Position numbers and translations under genes: made by a program
Shown: positions 49,709-58,677 of the stretch, in pieces
How the letters are laid out: each line of letters opens with the position of its first letter
Numbering within the stretch: position 1 is the first letter of the stretch
Notes under the pieces: generated by a model
Seen by the model: only the letters and a program-made list of their open reading frames with translations
Told to the model about the DNA's origin: nothing
Databases searched by the model: none
Assembly (NCBI RefSeq): GCF_900101435.1
Contig: NZ_FMZH01000006.1
Location: 2,902-66,901, forward strand
DNA length: 64,000 nt
Origin: Pedobacter soli
GTDB taxonomy: Bacteria; Bacteroidota; Bacteroidia; Sphingobacteriales; Sphingobacteriaceae
Direction of reading: 5' to 3'

Positions 49709-52700
49709 TTACTGACTTTTCTTCTCAAAATATTCGCTCGGCATGCAGCCATAATACTGCTTAAATGCGGTAGAAAAATACGAGGGCGAATTAAAACCAC
49801 ACATATAGGTAATTTGCGCAATAGTGTAACGCTTGCTCTGCATCAGTTCTACGGCTTTATTAAACCTGATCCGTTTAATAAAATCAGTTGCCGATTCGCC
49901 TGTTATGGCTTTAAATTTTAAATAGAGGTTTGAGCGGCTCATGCCAATCTCGCGGCTAAATTTGTCTACCGAGAAGTCAGAATCGGAGAGGTATTTTTCT
50001 ACAATCTCAATCGCTTCTTTTAAAAACTCTTCATCGAGCGTGTTGAAAGCCAGGTTTTGAGGCACAACCTCCTTGCTTCCGCTGTAATATTCTTTTAAAC
50101 GTTTGCGCGATTTTAACAGGCTGGCAATTTTCGCGCCCAGCATATCTACCGAAAAAGGTTTGGTCATGTAGTCGTCGGCACCCATTTCAAGGCCTTTAAT
50201 TTGCTGACTCACTTCTGTTTTGGCAGTTAACAACACCACCGGAATGTGCGAAGTATTGATATTCTGCTTTAATCTTTTACAAAAATGCAAACCATCCAAT
50301 TCGGGCATCATTACATCGCTCACCACCAGGTCGAACTGTTCTTTTTCTAAAATATCCAATGCCATTTTACCATCAAAAGCAGTGGTAATATCATAACTTT
50401 CTTTAAAATAATCCTGCAGATAATCTAAAATTTCCTTGTTATCATCAACCAGGAGCAGTCTGCTTCTTTGCCCATCGTTTTCATCAGGCTCAGTGGTTAG
50501 TAGCTGATCGGTATCAAGGTCGTTATTTCCGGAGAGGGCTTCTTCACCGGTAACAATAGAAAGTTCGTAGCGGGTAGCTTCAGTTCTTACATCATGCTGA
50601 TATGCGGCATCATCCATCGGAATGGAAACGGTAAAGCGACTTCCCTTTCCAGGCTCACTTTCTGCTTTAATTGTTCCGTGGTGCAACTCTACCAGGCTTT
50701 TGGTAAAAGCCAGCCCCACGCCCGAGCCTAAATTCATTTCCTGGTTGTTAACCTGATAAAAGCGATCGAAAACCTTGGCTATTTCGTCGGCAGCAATGCC
50801 CACGCCGGTATCAGTTACGGTTATGAGGGCATAATTGTTTTGTGTGCTGAGTTCGACATTGATTTTATGATGTGCACGCGTGTACTTGAATGCATTAGAC
50901 AAGAGGTTGAACAGTATTTTCTCCATGGCATCACTATCGAAGTAGAAGGCTAATTTCGCTTCGCTGGAGTAGTACGTGTACTGCACCTCGTTCTTTTCTG
51001 ATAGTGGTTTAAACGACTCGTAAATTTCGTGTATGAAGCTCACAATATCGCTTTTACCTACTTTGAGTTTCCGTGTGCCGGCTTCTGTTTTCCTGAATTC
51101 GAACAACTGATCAACCAGGTTATAAAGCCTTTTGGCGTTAATGAGCATCATTTCATGCCGCTTTGTAATTAACTTATCGGCCGAAGGTTTCTTAATCAGC
51201 TCTTCCAGTGGTGCAAGAATAAGGGTAAGCGGGGTTCTTAACTCGTGAGAAACATTGGTAAAGAAATCCATTTTTACCTGATTGATGTAACGCACCCGCT
51301 CTTTATCAACCCGCTCTAATTTAAGCTGCTGCAAAGCCTTAATCCTTTCGGCAATAATGCGGTAGGCAACGTAACTACCAGTACCTGCCAGCGCCAGCAA
51401 GAGCAGGTAAAACCAGGTAGCATTATACCAGGGCGGGGAAATGATTATTTTTAACGACCTTACCGCACTGGTTTCGCCATTTGGTCCTACGGCTTTAATC
51501 AGAAAATTATAACTGCCTGCCCGCAGGTTATTGTAGGTTATTTTTAAATCTTCGGTACTTTGCCAGTCTTTATCTAAACCATCCAATTTATAGAGGTATC
51601 GGGTTCTGTTGGCAGAAATATAATTGAAAGTATTGAAATGAATGGTAAACTGTTTATACGCTGAAGCAAATTTGAGTTCGGCGCTCTGATCGATATGGTT
51701 ATCGAGTATTTTGGTATCATCTCCACTGGTTACGTTCTTATTAAAAACAGCCAGGCCGGTAAAAGTTAACTTTAAGGGCAATTGTTGCTGCTTAATACCC
51801 GATGGATAGAAATAAGAAAGGCCTTTAATACCGCCAAACAACAGCATCCCGTCTTTTGCCTTGCAAAAAGCATAATCGTTAAACTGATTGTTCTGTAAGC
51901 CATCACTTTCATCAAAAGCCTGTGTTGTTTTGGTATCGGGATTGTAGCGAATGAGTCCGCGGTTGGTAGAAACCCACAAATTACCCTCGTTATCGGGCTG
52001 CAGTCCGTAAATAGTGCCCTTTATAAAATCTTTCCTATCCTTATAGGTTACAAAGCTTTGCCGGCCGCCATCGTATAAAATCAGTCCTTCACGCGAACCA
52101 ATCCACACCCTCCCCTTTTTATCTTCGGTAATACAACTAATTACCTCATCGTGCAACTGCCTGGCGAGGTCGTTATCAAACAACAGATTGTCGGGATAGA
52201 AAAGTGTAATGCCGTTGGTAGTTCCGATCCAGATCCGGTGTTTGCTGTCTTCAAAAAGGTAAGTAATATCATCAGAAGCAGGTCTTTTACCTGCCCTGTC
52301 TAAATGGATATGCTCAAAAGTCTGGTTCAAGGGAATAAACTGATCCAGGCCCGAGCGGGTGCCGATCCAGATCCGGCTTTTATAATCTTTCAAAATGGCA
52401 TAAACCAGATCGCCTGCAATACTGTTGGGATCTTGCTCGTTATGGCGATATCGCTTTACATTACCGGTTGCAGGATTTAAGATGTTAAAACCACCGTTAT
52501 GCATACCTACAAGTAAATTTTGGTTATCATCAAAGGCAATAGCTTTAATGTTATTCGAGCTTAAACTGTTGGCATTGCTTTCGCTACTGGTAAAATAGCT
52601 GATGGTATTGGCGGCCCGATTCCAGTAATTTAAACCTTTATCGTTGGTACCAATCCAGAAATTGCCCTTTGCATCCTCCTTAATTACACTGATTACTTCA

Positions 52701-53788
52701 TCGTTTAAAGATAAGCGGCCGGTATTCTGACTTAAGAGGTTAAACTTGATATCGCTTTTGTGGTAGTAATTAACCCCGCCATAAAATGTACCTAGCCAAA
52801 TGCCGTTTTGCCGGTCTTTAAAAAAGCAACGTACCGAATTCTGACTGATGGTATAAGGCTGCGAAATTTGATGAAAATAATTTTCCAGTGTGTTGTTACC
52901 TGGATTTAAAACAGACAATCCTTTAAATGTACCCAGCCAGAAATTACCTTCCTCATCTTTGCCAATACACCTGACATTGTTATCGGCAATGCTATTTTGG
53001 GCAGATTGATGGGTAAAAAACTTAAGCTTAGCGTTTGGGCTTTCGTATTTAATGAGTCCGTTGCCTTCTGTGGCTACCCACAAATTGCTGCCGTCGATAT
53101 TTACATCGTTTATGGCCGGTTTATCTACACCTAAATTTAACTTTTTAAGCCGGTGGCCTTGTCCGCTAAATTCAAATAGACCAACATCGGTACCCATTAA
53201 CATATTTTTGTTCCAGACACTGATGTAGGTAATCTTTTTTATACCATGTTCAACAGCATCGAAATTAACCTGCTTAAATTGGGACTCGCCAGCTGCTAGT
53301 TTAAATACACTGCCGGTGATGGTGGTTGCCCAGATGCTATGGGCTGCATCTTCTGTAATAGAGGAGATATACCACTCGCCGAGGCTTCCCGGCAGCTTAT
53401 AATTTGCAAAATCGTCTGATGCATAGTTATAACGGCTAACGCCTTTATTGCCACCAATCCACATTAGGCCTTTATGATCGACAAACAAACAACGGATATA
53501 ATGTGATTGCAGGCCGTTCTTTTCGCCATCTACCGGACGGTAAACTTTAAAACCTTTACTTTCATAACGGTTTAAACCATCCTGAGTGGCCATCCAGATA
53601 AAGCCCAGGCTATCTTGTTTAATTGAAAAAACGGTACTTTGCGAAAGGCCTTTATCGACAGAAATGTTCCTGAAATGCCGGCCATCTACCTGTGCCCGGG
53701 CAACTTGCGAAAACACAAGCAGGGGGATTAATGCAGCGCAAAAGCATACACAGCCTTTTCTGATCTGATGTTTAATATTTTTTATCAT
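49709..53788 (-). CDS. hybrid two-component system regulator (HTCS) of SusCD locus 2
   Basis: About 1359 residues from the ATG at 53788 (MIKNIKHQIRKG). Signal peptide; two periplasmic seven-bladed propellers built of Reg_prop repeats (FIWMATQDGLNRY, LMWIGGNKGVSRY, NLWVATEGNGLIKY, RIWIGTRSGLDQF); a Y_Y_Y domain (YLYKLDGLDKDWQ); one membrane helix (WFYLLLLALAGTGSYVAYRI). Cytoplasmic parts: HisKA (MDFFTNVSHELRTPLTLIL), HATPase, receiver (LLLVDDNKEILDYLQ, VVSDVMMPELDG) and AraC-type HTH at the C terminus. Senses oligosaccharide in the periplasm and activates the SusCD locus. Located beyond a 1.5-kb repeat region after the sulfatase gene. Confidence 0.96.
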   Translation of the reverse strand: MIKNIKHQIRKGCVCFCAALIPLLVFSQVARAQVDGRHFRNISVDKGLSQSTVFSIKQDSLGFIWMATQDGLNRYESKGFKVYRPVDGEKNGLQSHYIRCLFVDHKGLMWIGGNKGVSRYNYASDDFANYKLPGSLGEWYISSITEDAAHSIWATTITGSVFKLAAGESQFKQVNFDAVEHGIKKITYISVWNKNMLMGTDVGLFEFSGQGHRLKKLNLGVDKPAINDVNIDGSNLWVATEGNGLIKYESPNAKLKFFTHQSAQNSIADNNVRCIGKDEEGNFWLGTFKGLSVLNPGNNTLENYFHQISQPYTISQNSVRCFFKDRQNGIWLGTFYGGVNYYHKSDIKFNLLSQNTGRLSLNDEVISVIKEDAKGNFWIGTNDKGLNYWNRAANTISYFTSSESNANSLSSNNIKAIAFDDNQNLLVGMHNGGFNILNPATGNVKRYRHNEQDPNSIAGDLVYAILKDYKSRIWIGTRSGLDQFIPLNQTFEHIHLDRAGKRPASDDITYLFEDSKHRIWIGTTNGITLFYPDNLLFDNDLARQLHDEVISCITEDKKGRVWIGSREGLILYDGGRQSFVTYKDRKDFIKGTIYGLQPDNEGNLWVSTNRGLIRYNPDTKTTQAFDESDGLQNNQFNDYAFCKAKDGMLLFGGIKGLSYFYPSGIKQQQLPLKLTFTGLAVFNKNVTSGDDTKILDNHIDQSAELKFASAYKQFTIHFNTFNYISANRTRYLYKLDGLDKDWQSTEDLKITYNNLRAGSYNFLIKAVGPNGETSAVRSLKIIISPPWYNATWFYLLLLALAGTGSYVAYRIIAERIKALQQLKLERVDKERVRYINQVKMDFFTNVSHELRTPLTLILAPLEELIKKPSADKLITKRHEMMLINAKRLYNLVDQLFEFRKTEAGTRKLKVGKSDIVSFIHEIYESFKPLSEKNEVQYTYYSSEAKLAFYFDSDAMEKILFNLLSNAFKYTRAHHKINVELSTQNNYALITVTDTGVGIAADEIAKVFDRFYQVNNQEMNLGSGVGLAFTKSLVELHHGTIKAESEPGKGSRFTVSIPMDDAAYQHDVRTEATRYELSIVTGEEALSGNNDLDTDQLLTTEPDENDGQRSRLLLVDDNKEILDYLQDYFKESYDITTAFDGKMALDILEKEQFDLVVSDVMMPELDGLHFCKRLKQNINTSHIPVVLLTAKTEVSQQIKGLEMGADDYMTKPFSVDMLGAKIASLLKSRKRLKEYYSGSKEVVPQNLAFNTLDEEFLKEAIEIVEKYLSDSDFSVDKFSREIGMSRSNLYLKFKAITGESATDFIKRIRFNKAVELMQSKRYTIAQITYMCGFNSPSYFSTAFKQYYGCMPSEYFEKKSQ

Positions 53789-53812
53789 CCCGTAATTATT
53801 CTCCTTCAACAT

Positions 53813-54440
53813 AGCTGATGCCTCATTTAGAAAAGTATATATTTGGCTTTACTGCATTAATTTAAACATTTATCATTATTAATGAAACTGTTTTTTGAAC
53901 AGCACACATTCTGACCTCCAGCTTTCCTTTTTAACCACAGAGCACACAAAGGAAAAAGGCACAGAGGACACAAAGCTGGGGGTTTTATTACATCGTCCAT
54001 TTTCCATCTTCCAGCTTTTTCACCACCTAAGACACCTAAGAACACCTGAGTAGCAAGCGACATCCCCTCAGACTCCAAACTCCCAACTCTAAACTCCAAA
54101 CTTGCTCAACCACCTAAGACACCTAAGCACACCTGAGTAGCGAGCAATATCTTAAGCACCCAGACTTCTGACCCCGACCTCCGACTTTTCTTTTAACCGC
54201 AAAGTACACAAAGGAAAAAAACGCAGAGGACACAGAGTTGGGTGTTTTATTCCTTCGTCCATTTTACATCTTTCAGCTTTTTCACCACCTAAGACACCTA
54301 AGGGCACCAAGCTTTTAGCTTTAGTCTTTTTCACCCCCTCAGACTCCAAACTCCAAACTCTAAACTCCAAACTTTCCCAACTCTGGCGACTCCGTTCGGA
54401 GATAAATTTGTGTATTACTCATTAACTATATTATCTCAAT
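53813..54440. repeat. two long imperfect direct repeats of intergenic words
   Basis: Copy 1 about 53912-54100 and copy 2 about 54176-54385. Each runs: AACCACAGAG(C)ACACAAAGG words, GGTTTTATT, CGTCCATTTT, CAGCTTTTTCACCACCTAAG, ACACCTAAG, CCCCTCAGACTCCAAACTCC. The CACCTAAGACACCTAAG words are related to those at 9229-9457. No gene supported. Confidence 0.7.
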
Positions 54441-54442
54441 TA

Positions 54443-54562
54443 TCATCCCCCTGCCCCCTTCAAAGGGGGAAAGATCTACTTTAATCGAGATGCTAATCGA
54501 AATCAAAGCGGCATTTACCCCGTTGGAAATCCCGTCCCCCTTTGAAGGGGGGTGAGGGATGA
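54443..54562. mobile_element. 120-bp element with 28-bp terminal inverted repeats (MITE-like)
   Basis: Left end 54443-54470 and right end 54535-54562 are inverted copies with three mismatches; both contain CCCCCTTCAAAGGGGGA. The 64-base interior (AT-rich with ATCGAGATGCTAATCGAAATC) is unrelated to the ends. No transposase inside. Could be a small non-autonomous element or a large hairpin. Confidence 0.5.
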
Positions 54563-54613
54563 ATTTTAATGGCAGAAAACACTTTTTTGTATCTCTAAAC
54601 ACCAATGATCCTT

Positions 54614-55192
54614 GTTTCGAACCTCGCCCCCCCCATTCCGAACACCGACTATCCCTGTTCCGAACCTCGACGACCCCGTTCCGAACCCCAATCACCCCGT
54701 TCAGAACACCGACGACACTGTTCCGAACACCAATGACCCCGTTCCGAACCCCGGTGACACTGTTCAGAACACCGACTATCCCTGTTCCGAACTCCGGCGA
54801 TCTCGTTCCGAACCCCGATGGAACTGTTCAGAACACCAATGACCCTGTTCCGAACTCCGGCGACCTCGTTCAGAACCTCGACGCCCCTGTTCTGAACCCC
54901 GATGACACTGTTCAGAACACCAACTATCCCTGTTCCGAACACCGACAACCCCGTTCCGAACACCGATGACACTGTTCAGAACACCGACTATCCCGTTCCG
55001 AACCCCGGCGACCTCGTTCCGAACACCGGCGACCTTGTTCCGAACCCCAATGACCCCGTTCCGAACTCCGATGACACTGTTCAGAACACCAATGAGCCCG
55101 TTCCGAACCCCAATGACCCCGTTCCGAACCCCAATGACCCCGTTCCGAACTCCGATGACACTGTTCAGAACACCAATGACCCCGTTCCGAAC
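54614..55192. repeat. array of 28 GTTCNGAAC dyads at 21-22 bp spacing
   Basis: 28 cores of GTTCNGAAC (first at 54614, last at 55184). 26 match exactly; the first two have GTTTCGAAC and ATTCCGAAC. Spacing is 21 bp in 24 steps and 22 bp in three (54635-54657, 54762-54784, 54910-54932), each of the latter in an ACTATCCCTG variant. The intervening 12-13 bases vary (ACCCCAATGACCCC, ACACCGACTATCCCT). The 22-bp steps shift every reading frame, arguing against a protein. Lies between the sulfatase and HTCS genes. Confidence 0.9.
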
Positions 55193-55312
55193 CCCGGCAA
55201 CCTTAGTACACTTGAGTGCGAAGAAGATGTTAAGTACCTGAACTTCCGACCTCAGACTTTCTAACACCTAAGTGACAAGCGATAAATCGGTGGACGGAAG
55301 AAAATTATAGGA

Positions 55313-56683
55313 TTATAGGGCTAATGTAAATTGATCGCCATTGCTTTTACACCATTGTTTAAGATAGTTGCGCATAGCAATCAGTTTCTTTTTATAGGCT
55401 TTATCAACCGCCAGATTTTTAATCTCACCGGGATCGTTGGCTAAATTAAATAACTGCTCTTTAATCGCTCCTTTATTGTACACGATGTATTTAAAATCTT
55501 TGGTAATTACGGCGCGTCCGTTAATGCCAAGCAGTTGTTCGTTATCGGCAAAATCAGTTTCAATAACGAGTGTATCGCGCAGGTTTTGAGCCGGATTGTT
55601 TATTCGCTTGCTAATATCCATACCTTTTAAGTAAGCAGGCTTTTGAATACCGGTTAAACCACAAATTGTGGGGATAATATCTGTTCCGTTGCACACGAGC
55701 ATTTCATCTGTCCGGGGTTTTAATGAGCCATCCATTTTAGCAACAATAAAAGGAACTTTAGCGGCTTCTTCGTACAAAATTTGTTTCTGGTTCCAGCTAT
55801 GCCCGGCGTAACCATCGCCATGGTCGGCCGTAAAAACGATGATGGTATTTTTTTCTACGCCATATTTTTTGAGCGAATACAATACCTGATCAATGTACTG
55901 ATCTACTTTTTCTACCAGACGATTGTAGGCCCAGCGGTATTGGCGCCATTTTTCGGGTGTGTAATTTACCGATGGATAAGTACGTAAGCCTACTGTTTTT
56001 TGCTGATCGCGTACAATTTGTGGCTCATTAGCCGGAATTTGCCAGTTAGCCGGCAGTGGCGGGCACTGGTCTGCAGGAGGTGCATTTTCAAGTACATCCA
56101 TTTTTAAATCTTCATCGCGGGCCCATTCGCAAATATCGTGTGGATTAAGGAACGAGGCCACCAGTAAAAATGGTTTTTCTTTGTTCTCTTTAATAAAACG
56201 CGCGCAAAAAGAGGGCGTTGCCCCATCGTTATAATCTAAGAAGTTGGTATTTTCAATGTAAGTAAAGCCATGCTGACTCACTTTTTTGGTGGGTACGGGC
56301 AAATGCCACTTGCCCACATAACCCGTTTGATAACCACCCTGCTGAAATATTTTACCCATCATAAGCAGGCTATCGGGCCACTGTCCGTCTTTTTCGGTTG
56401 CGTTGCCTACAAAGCCTGTTTCGAAAGGCATTTTACCACTAAAAATGGCAGTACGCGAAGGTGTGCACAAAGGCTGTGCACAATAAGCCCTGGTAAACCG
56501 AACCCCATTTTTAGCCAGTTTATCCATAGCCGGGGTATTCAGGTCCTTATTGCCGGCAATACTCATGGCTTCGGCCGTTTGCTGATCGGTCATGATGATC
56601 AGAATATTTGGACGCGATTGCTGCTGGGCAGAAAGCTTTTGCAGGCCAATAAGGAAGCTGAGGCAAACCAGGATGAATTTCAT
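55313..56683 (-). CDS. secreted sulfatase (S1 family)
   Basis: 456 residues with signal peptide (MKFILVCLSFLIGLQKLSAQ). Sulfatase start PNILIIMTDQQTAEAM (metal Asp). Formylglycine motif CTPSR at residues 73-77, so Cys-type, needing maturation by a formylglycine-generating enzyme not found in this window. Later metal-site motif FTADHGDGYAGH and WHLPVPTKK. Removes sulfate esters from a glycan in the periplasm or at the surface. Only catabolic enzyme of SusCD locus 2, about 100 bases after susD; suggests a sulfated glycan or glycosaminoglycan substrate. Subfamily not assignable by eye. Confidence 0.94.
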   Translation of the reverse strand: MKFILVCLSFLIGLQKLSAQQQSRPNILIIMTDQQTAEAMSIAGNKDLNTPAMDKLAKNGVRFTRAYCAQPLCTPSRTAIFSGKMPFETGFVGNATEKDGQWPDSLLMMGKIFQQGGYQTGYVGKWHLPVPTKKVSQHGFTYIENTNFLDYNDGATPSFCARFIKENKEKPFLLVASFLNPHDICEWARDEDLKMDVLENAPPADQCPPLPANWQIPANEPQIVRDQQKTVGLRTYPSVNYTPEKWRQYRWAYNRLVEKVDQYIDQVLYSLKKYGVEKNTIIVFTADHGDGYAGHSWNQKQILYEEAAKVPFIVAKMDGSLKPRTDEMLVCNGTDIIPTICGLTGIQKPAYLKGMDISKRINNPAQNLRDTLVIETDFADNEQLLGINGRAVITKDFKYIVYNKGAIKEQLFNLANDPGEIKNLAVDKAYKKKLIAMRNYLKQWCKSNGDQFTLAL

Positions 56684-56784
56684 AGTATAAATATACGGAA
56701 CGAATGAAGCAGACTATCTCATCACATCACGGGCACTTTAAATCTTTCACCTGATGGGATAGCTGCTGCAATGATTAACTAATT

Positions 56785-58659
56785 TTAATATTTAGGGTTA
56801 TTGCGGGTAATGCCACTGTTTACATCCCTCTCATTTTGCGGAATGGGATATAACTCATGCTTACCGGCAACAAAATTATTGGCTGCATTATATGGATAAA
56901 CCGAGTTGATTACTTTTAATGCAGCCTGGGTTGTTTTAATTTTATCGGCCAGCACATTCCATCTGATTAAATCGGCTTTACGCGTGCCTTCAAAGCACAG
57001 TTCCCAGGCACGTTCATCCTGTACCGCCTGAAAGAAAGCAGATTGACTTAAGGCAGCGGGTAAATCTACGCCGGTTGCGGGCGCCATTAAAGTAACCGTT
57101 GCTGTAGCACCGCTCCCATTAGCTGTACCTGTATTGGTAATGGTTATTGCAGGTGCGGATGTATAAGCAAAACCGTTGTTTAACATGGTTATAGCCGTTA
57201 TTTTGCCGCCGCTAATGGTAGCCACGGCTGATGCATCGCTACCGCCCCCACCGGTAAATTTAATTACCGGAATGGCAGTATAACCGGTACCGCCGTTGCT
57301 AAGGGTAACATTTACCCTACTTCCGCCCAGTGCCTGGCCATATGCACGGCGGCGTACGGTATTAATGGCCTCGTAAGCCAAAGCATTGGGTCCGCCATTT
57401 AATTCATTTTCAACTTCGGCACGCATCAGCAATACATCCGAATACCGCATCAATACGGTATTAATATTTGTATTTACGCGCTCCAAATTAGAATTGTTCT
57501 GGTACTCCCGGCTCCATTTGGCTGGTGCCCATATCCGGTTGTTGGTAAGCAAACTCAGCCGGTTACCGGAAGCATCGAGACTGTATTTGGCAATCGAAAA
57601 ATCCCTTCTTAAATCGCCATCTTTAAAGGTATCGTAAAAAGTTTTGGTTACAAAGCAACGGTTTTGCGTAGTACCATAAGGAGATGTAGTACTACCTGCA
57701 GTTTGTGGGGCATTAAAGGTTCCATAACTGGATTGATTGGTTGTGGCCAACGTAGAGGTATAAACCCCTGCTTCGAAAAGGCTTTCTTTGGGCTCGAACT
57801 TTTGTATGCTTTGATTTTTGAAAACCATCGAATAATCTGGATTCAGGGCATACAGACCTGAGCCAATTACCTCGTTAATTTGTGTTTGCGCCAGTTGATA
57901 ATAGGTTTTATAGTCGGCTGGTCTTTGCATGGTTCCATCGGCCCTTAACGAATAGCCACCGGCAGCCAAGGCAACCCTGGCCAGGATGGCTTTGGCACCA
58001 AATTTATTTACGCGCTCATCGGTTGGCAGGGCAGCGGGTAATAAATCTGCTCCTTCCTGCATATCTTTAATAATCTGCGCATAGATCTGATAACGGTCGG
58101 TTAAGGGCAATTTTAAATTATCGCCGGTTTCTGAGTTTTTAAGTTTAAAAGGCACATCGCCCCATAACCTTACCAGTTCGGAATAATAGAAACCCCGTAA
58201 AAATTTAGCTTCGCCCAGCATCCTGTTTAAGGCTGCTTTCTGATCGCTGCTGCCACTATTGTAGACATCCATTTTCGGGATCCGGTCTATTACCAGGTTG
58301 GCCCGGTCAATACCATTGTAAAAGGCACTCCAGGTTTCGTATAAAAATGGCGTTTCCGGAATTCCCAGGTAATGCGGAATAATTCGCCAATCGGGTGTAA
58401 CCCCATCGCTTATAAACTGGATATCCGAATCGTTATCATAAATAAGGGGTACATACCAGGCATAAGTAGATGGGTACTTCATAATTTCGTAAACCCCGGT
58501 AGTAGCCAGCTGGGCTTCACCTACTGTGCTGAAAAAATTGGCTGTAGTAAAATATGAATATGGATTGGCCTCGGTGGCTTTTTTACATGAGCTAAACGAT
58601 GCGGCCATTAATGCAGTGGCCAGCGCACATGTTTTTATTTTGGATGTTAAGATTTTCAT
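56785..58659 (-). CDS. SusD/RagB family outer membrane lipoprotein with inserted repeat module (locus 2)
   Basis: 624 residues, longer than usual. Lipoprotein signal (ALMAASFSSCKK), SusD TPR helices (MLGEAKFLRGFYYSELVRLWGDVPF) and C-terminal ERAWELCFEGTRKADLIRWN are intact. Between INTVRRRAYGQALGG and VDLPAALSQSAFF an insert of about 83 residues (DNA about 57075-57325) carries two Gly-rich repeats (NGGTGYTAIPVIKFTGGGG... and NNGFAYTSAPAITITNTG...). Such GYTSAP-type repeats are otherwise seen in adhesins and surface proteins. 18 bases after susC. Confidence 0.94.
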   Translation of the reverse strand: MKILTSKIKTCALATALMAASFSSCKKATEANPYSYFTTANFFSTVGEAQLATTGVYEIMKYPSTYAWYVPLIYDNDSDIQFISDGVTPDWRIIPHYLGIPETPFLYETWSAFYNGIDRANLVIDRIPKMDVYNSGSSDQKAALNRMLGEAKFLRGFYYSELVRLWGDVPFKLKNSETGDNLKLPLTDRYQIYAQIIKDMQEGADLLPAALPTDERVNKFGAKAILARVALAAGGYSLRADGTMQRPADYKTYYQLAQTQINEVIGSGLYALNPDYSMVFKNQSIQKFEPKESLFEAGVYTSTLATTNQSSYGTFNAPQTAGSTTSPYGTTQNRCFVTKTFYDTFKDGDLRRDFSIAKYSLDASGNRLSLLTNNRIWAPAKWSREYQNNSNLERVNTNINTVLMRYSDVLLMRAEVENELNGGPNALAYEAINTVRRRAYGQALGGSRVNVTLSNGGTGYTAIPVIKFTGGGGSDASAVATISGGKITAITMLNNGFAYTSAPAITITNTGTANGSGATATVTLMAPATGVDLPAALSQSAFFQAVQDERAWELCFEGTRKADLIRWNVLADKIKTTQAALKVINSVYPYNAANNFVAGKHELYPIPQNERDVNSGITRNNPKY

Positions 58660-58677
58660 AACGGAATATAATTTTGG

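Noticed and set aside
54614..55192. CRISPR array
   Set aside because: The conserved core is 9 bp and fillers are 12-13 bp and similar to each other; CRISPR needs longer repeats and unique spacers, and no cas genes are present.
54559..55267. Overlapping frames with heptapeptide repeats (NDPVPNP, MTPFRTP, VIGVRNG) as a repeat protein
   Set aside because: A 21-bp period opens all frames by arithmetic. Three 22-bp steps shift the frame, there is no signal peptide, and conservation centres on the palindromic DNA core.
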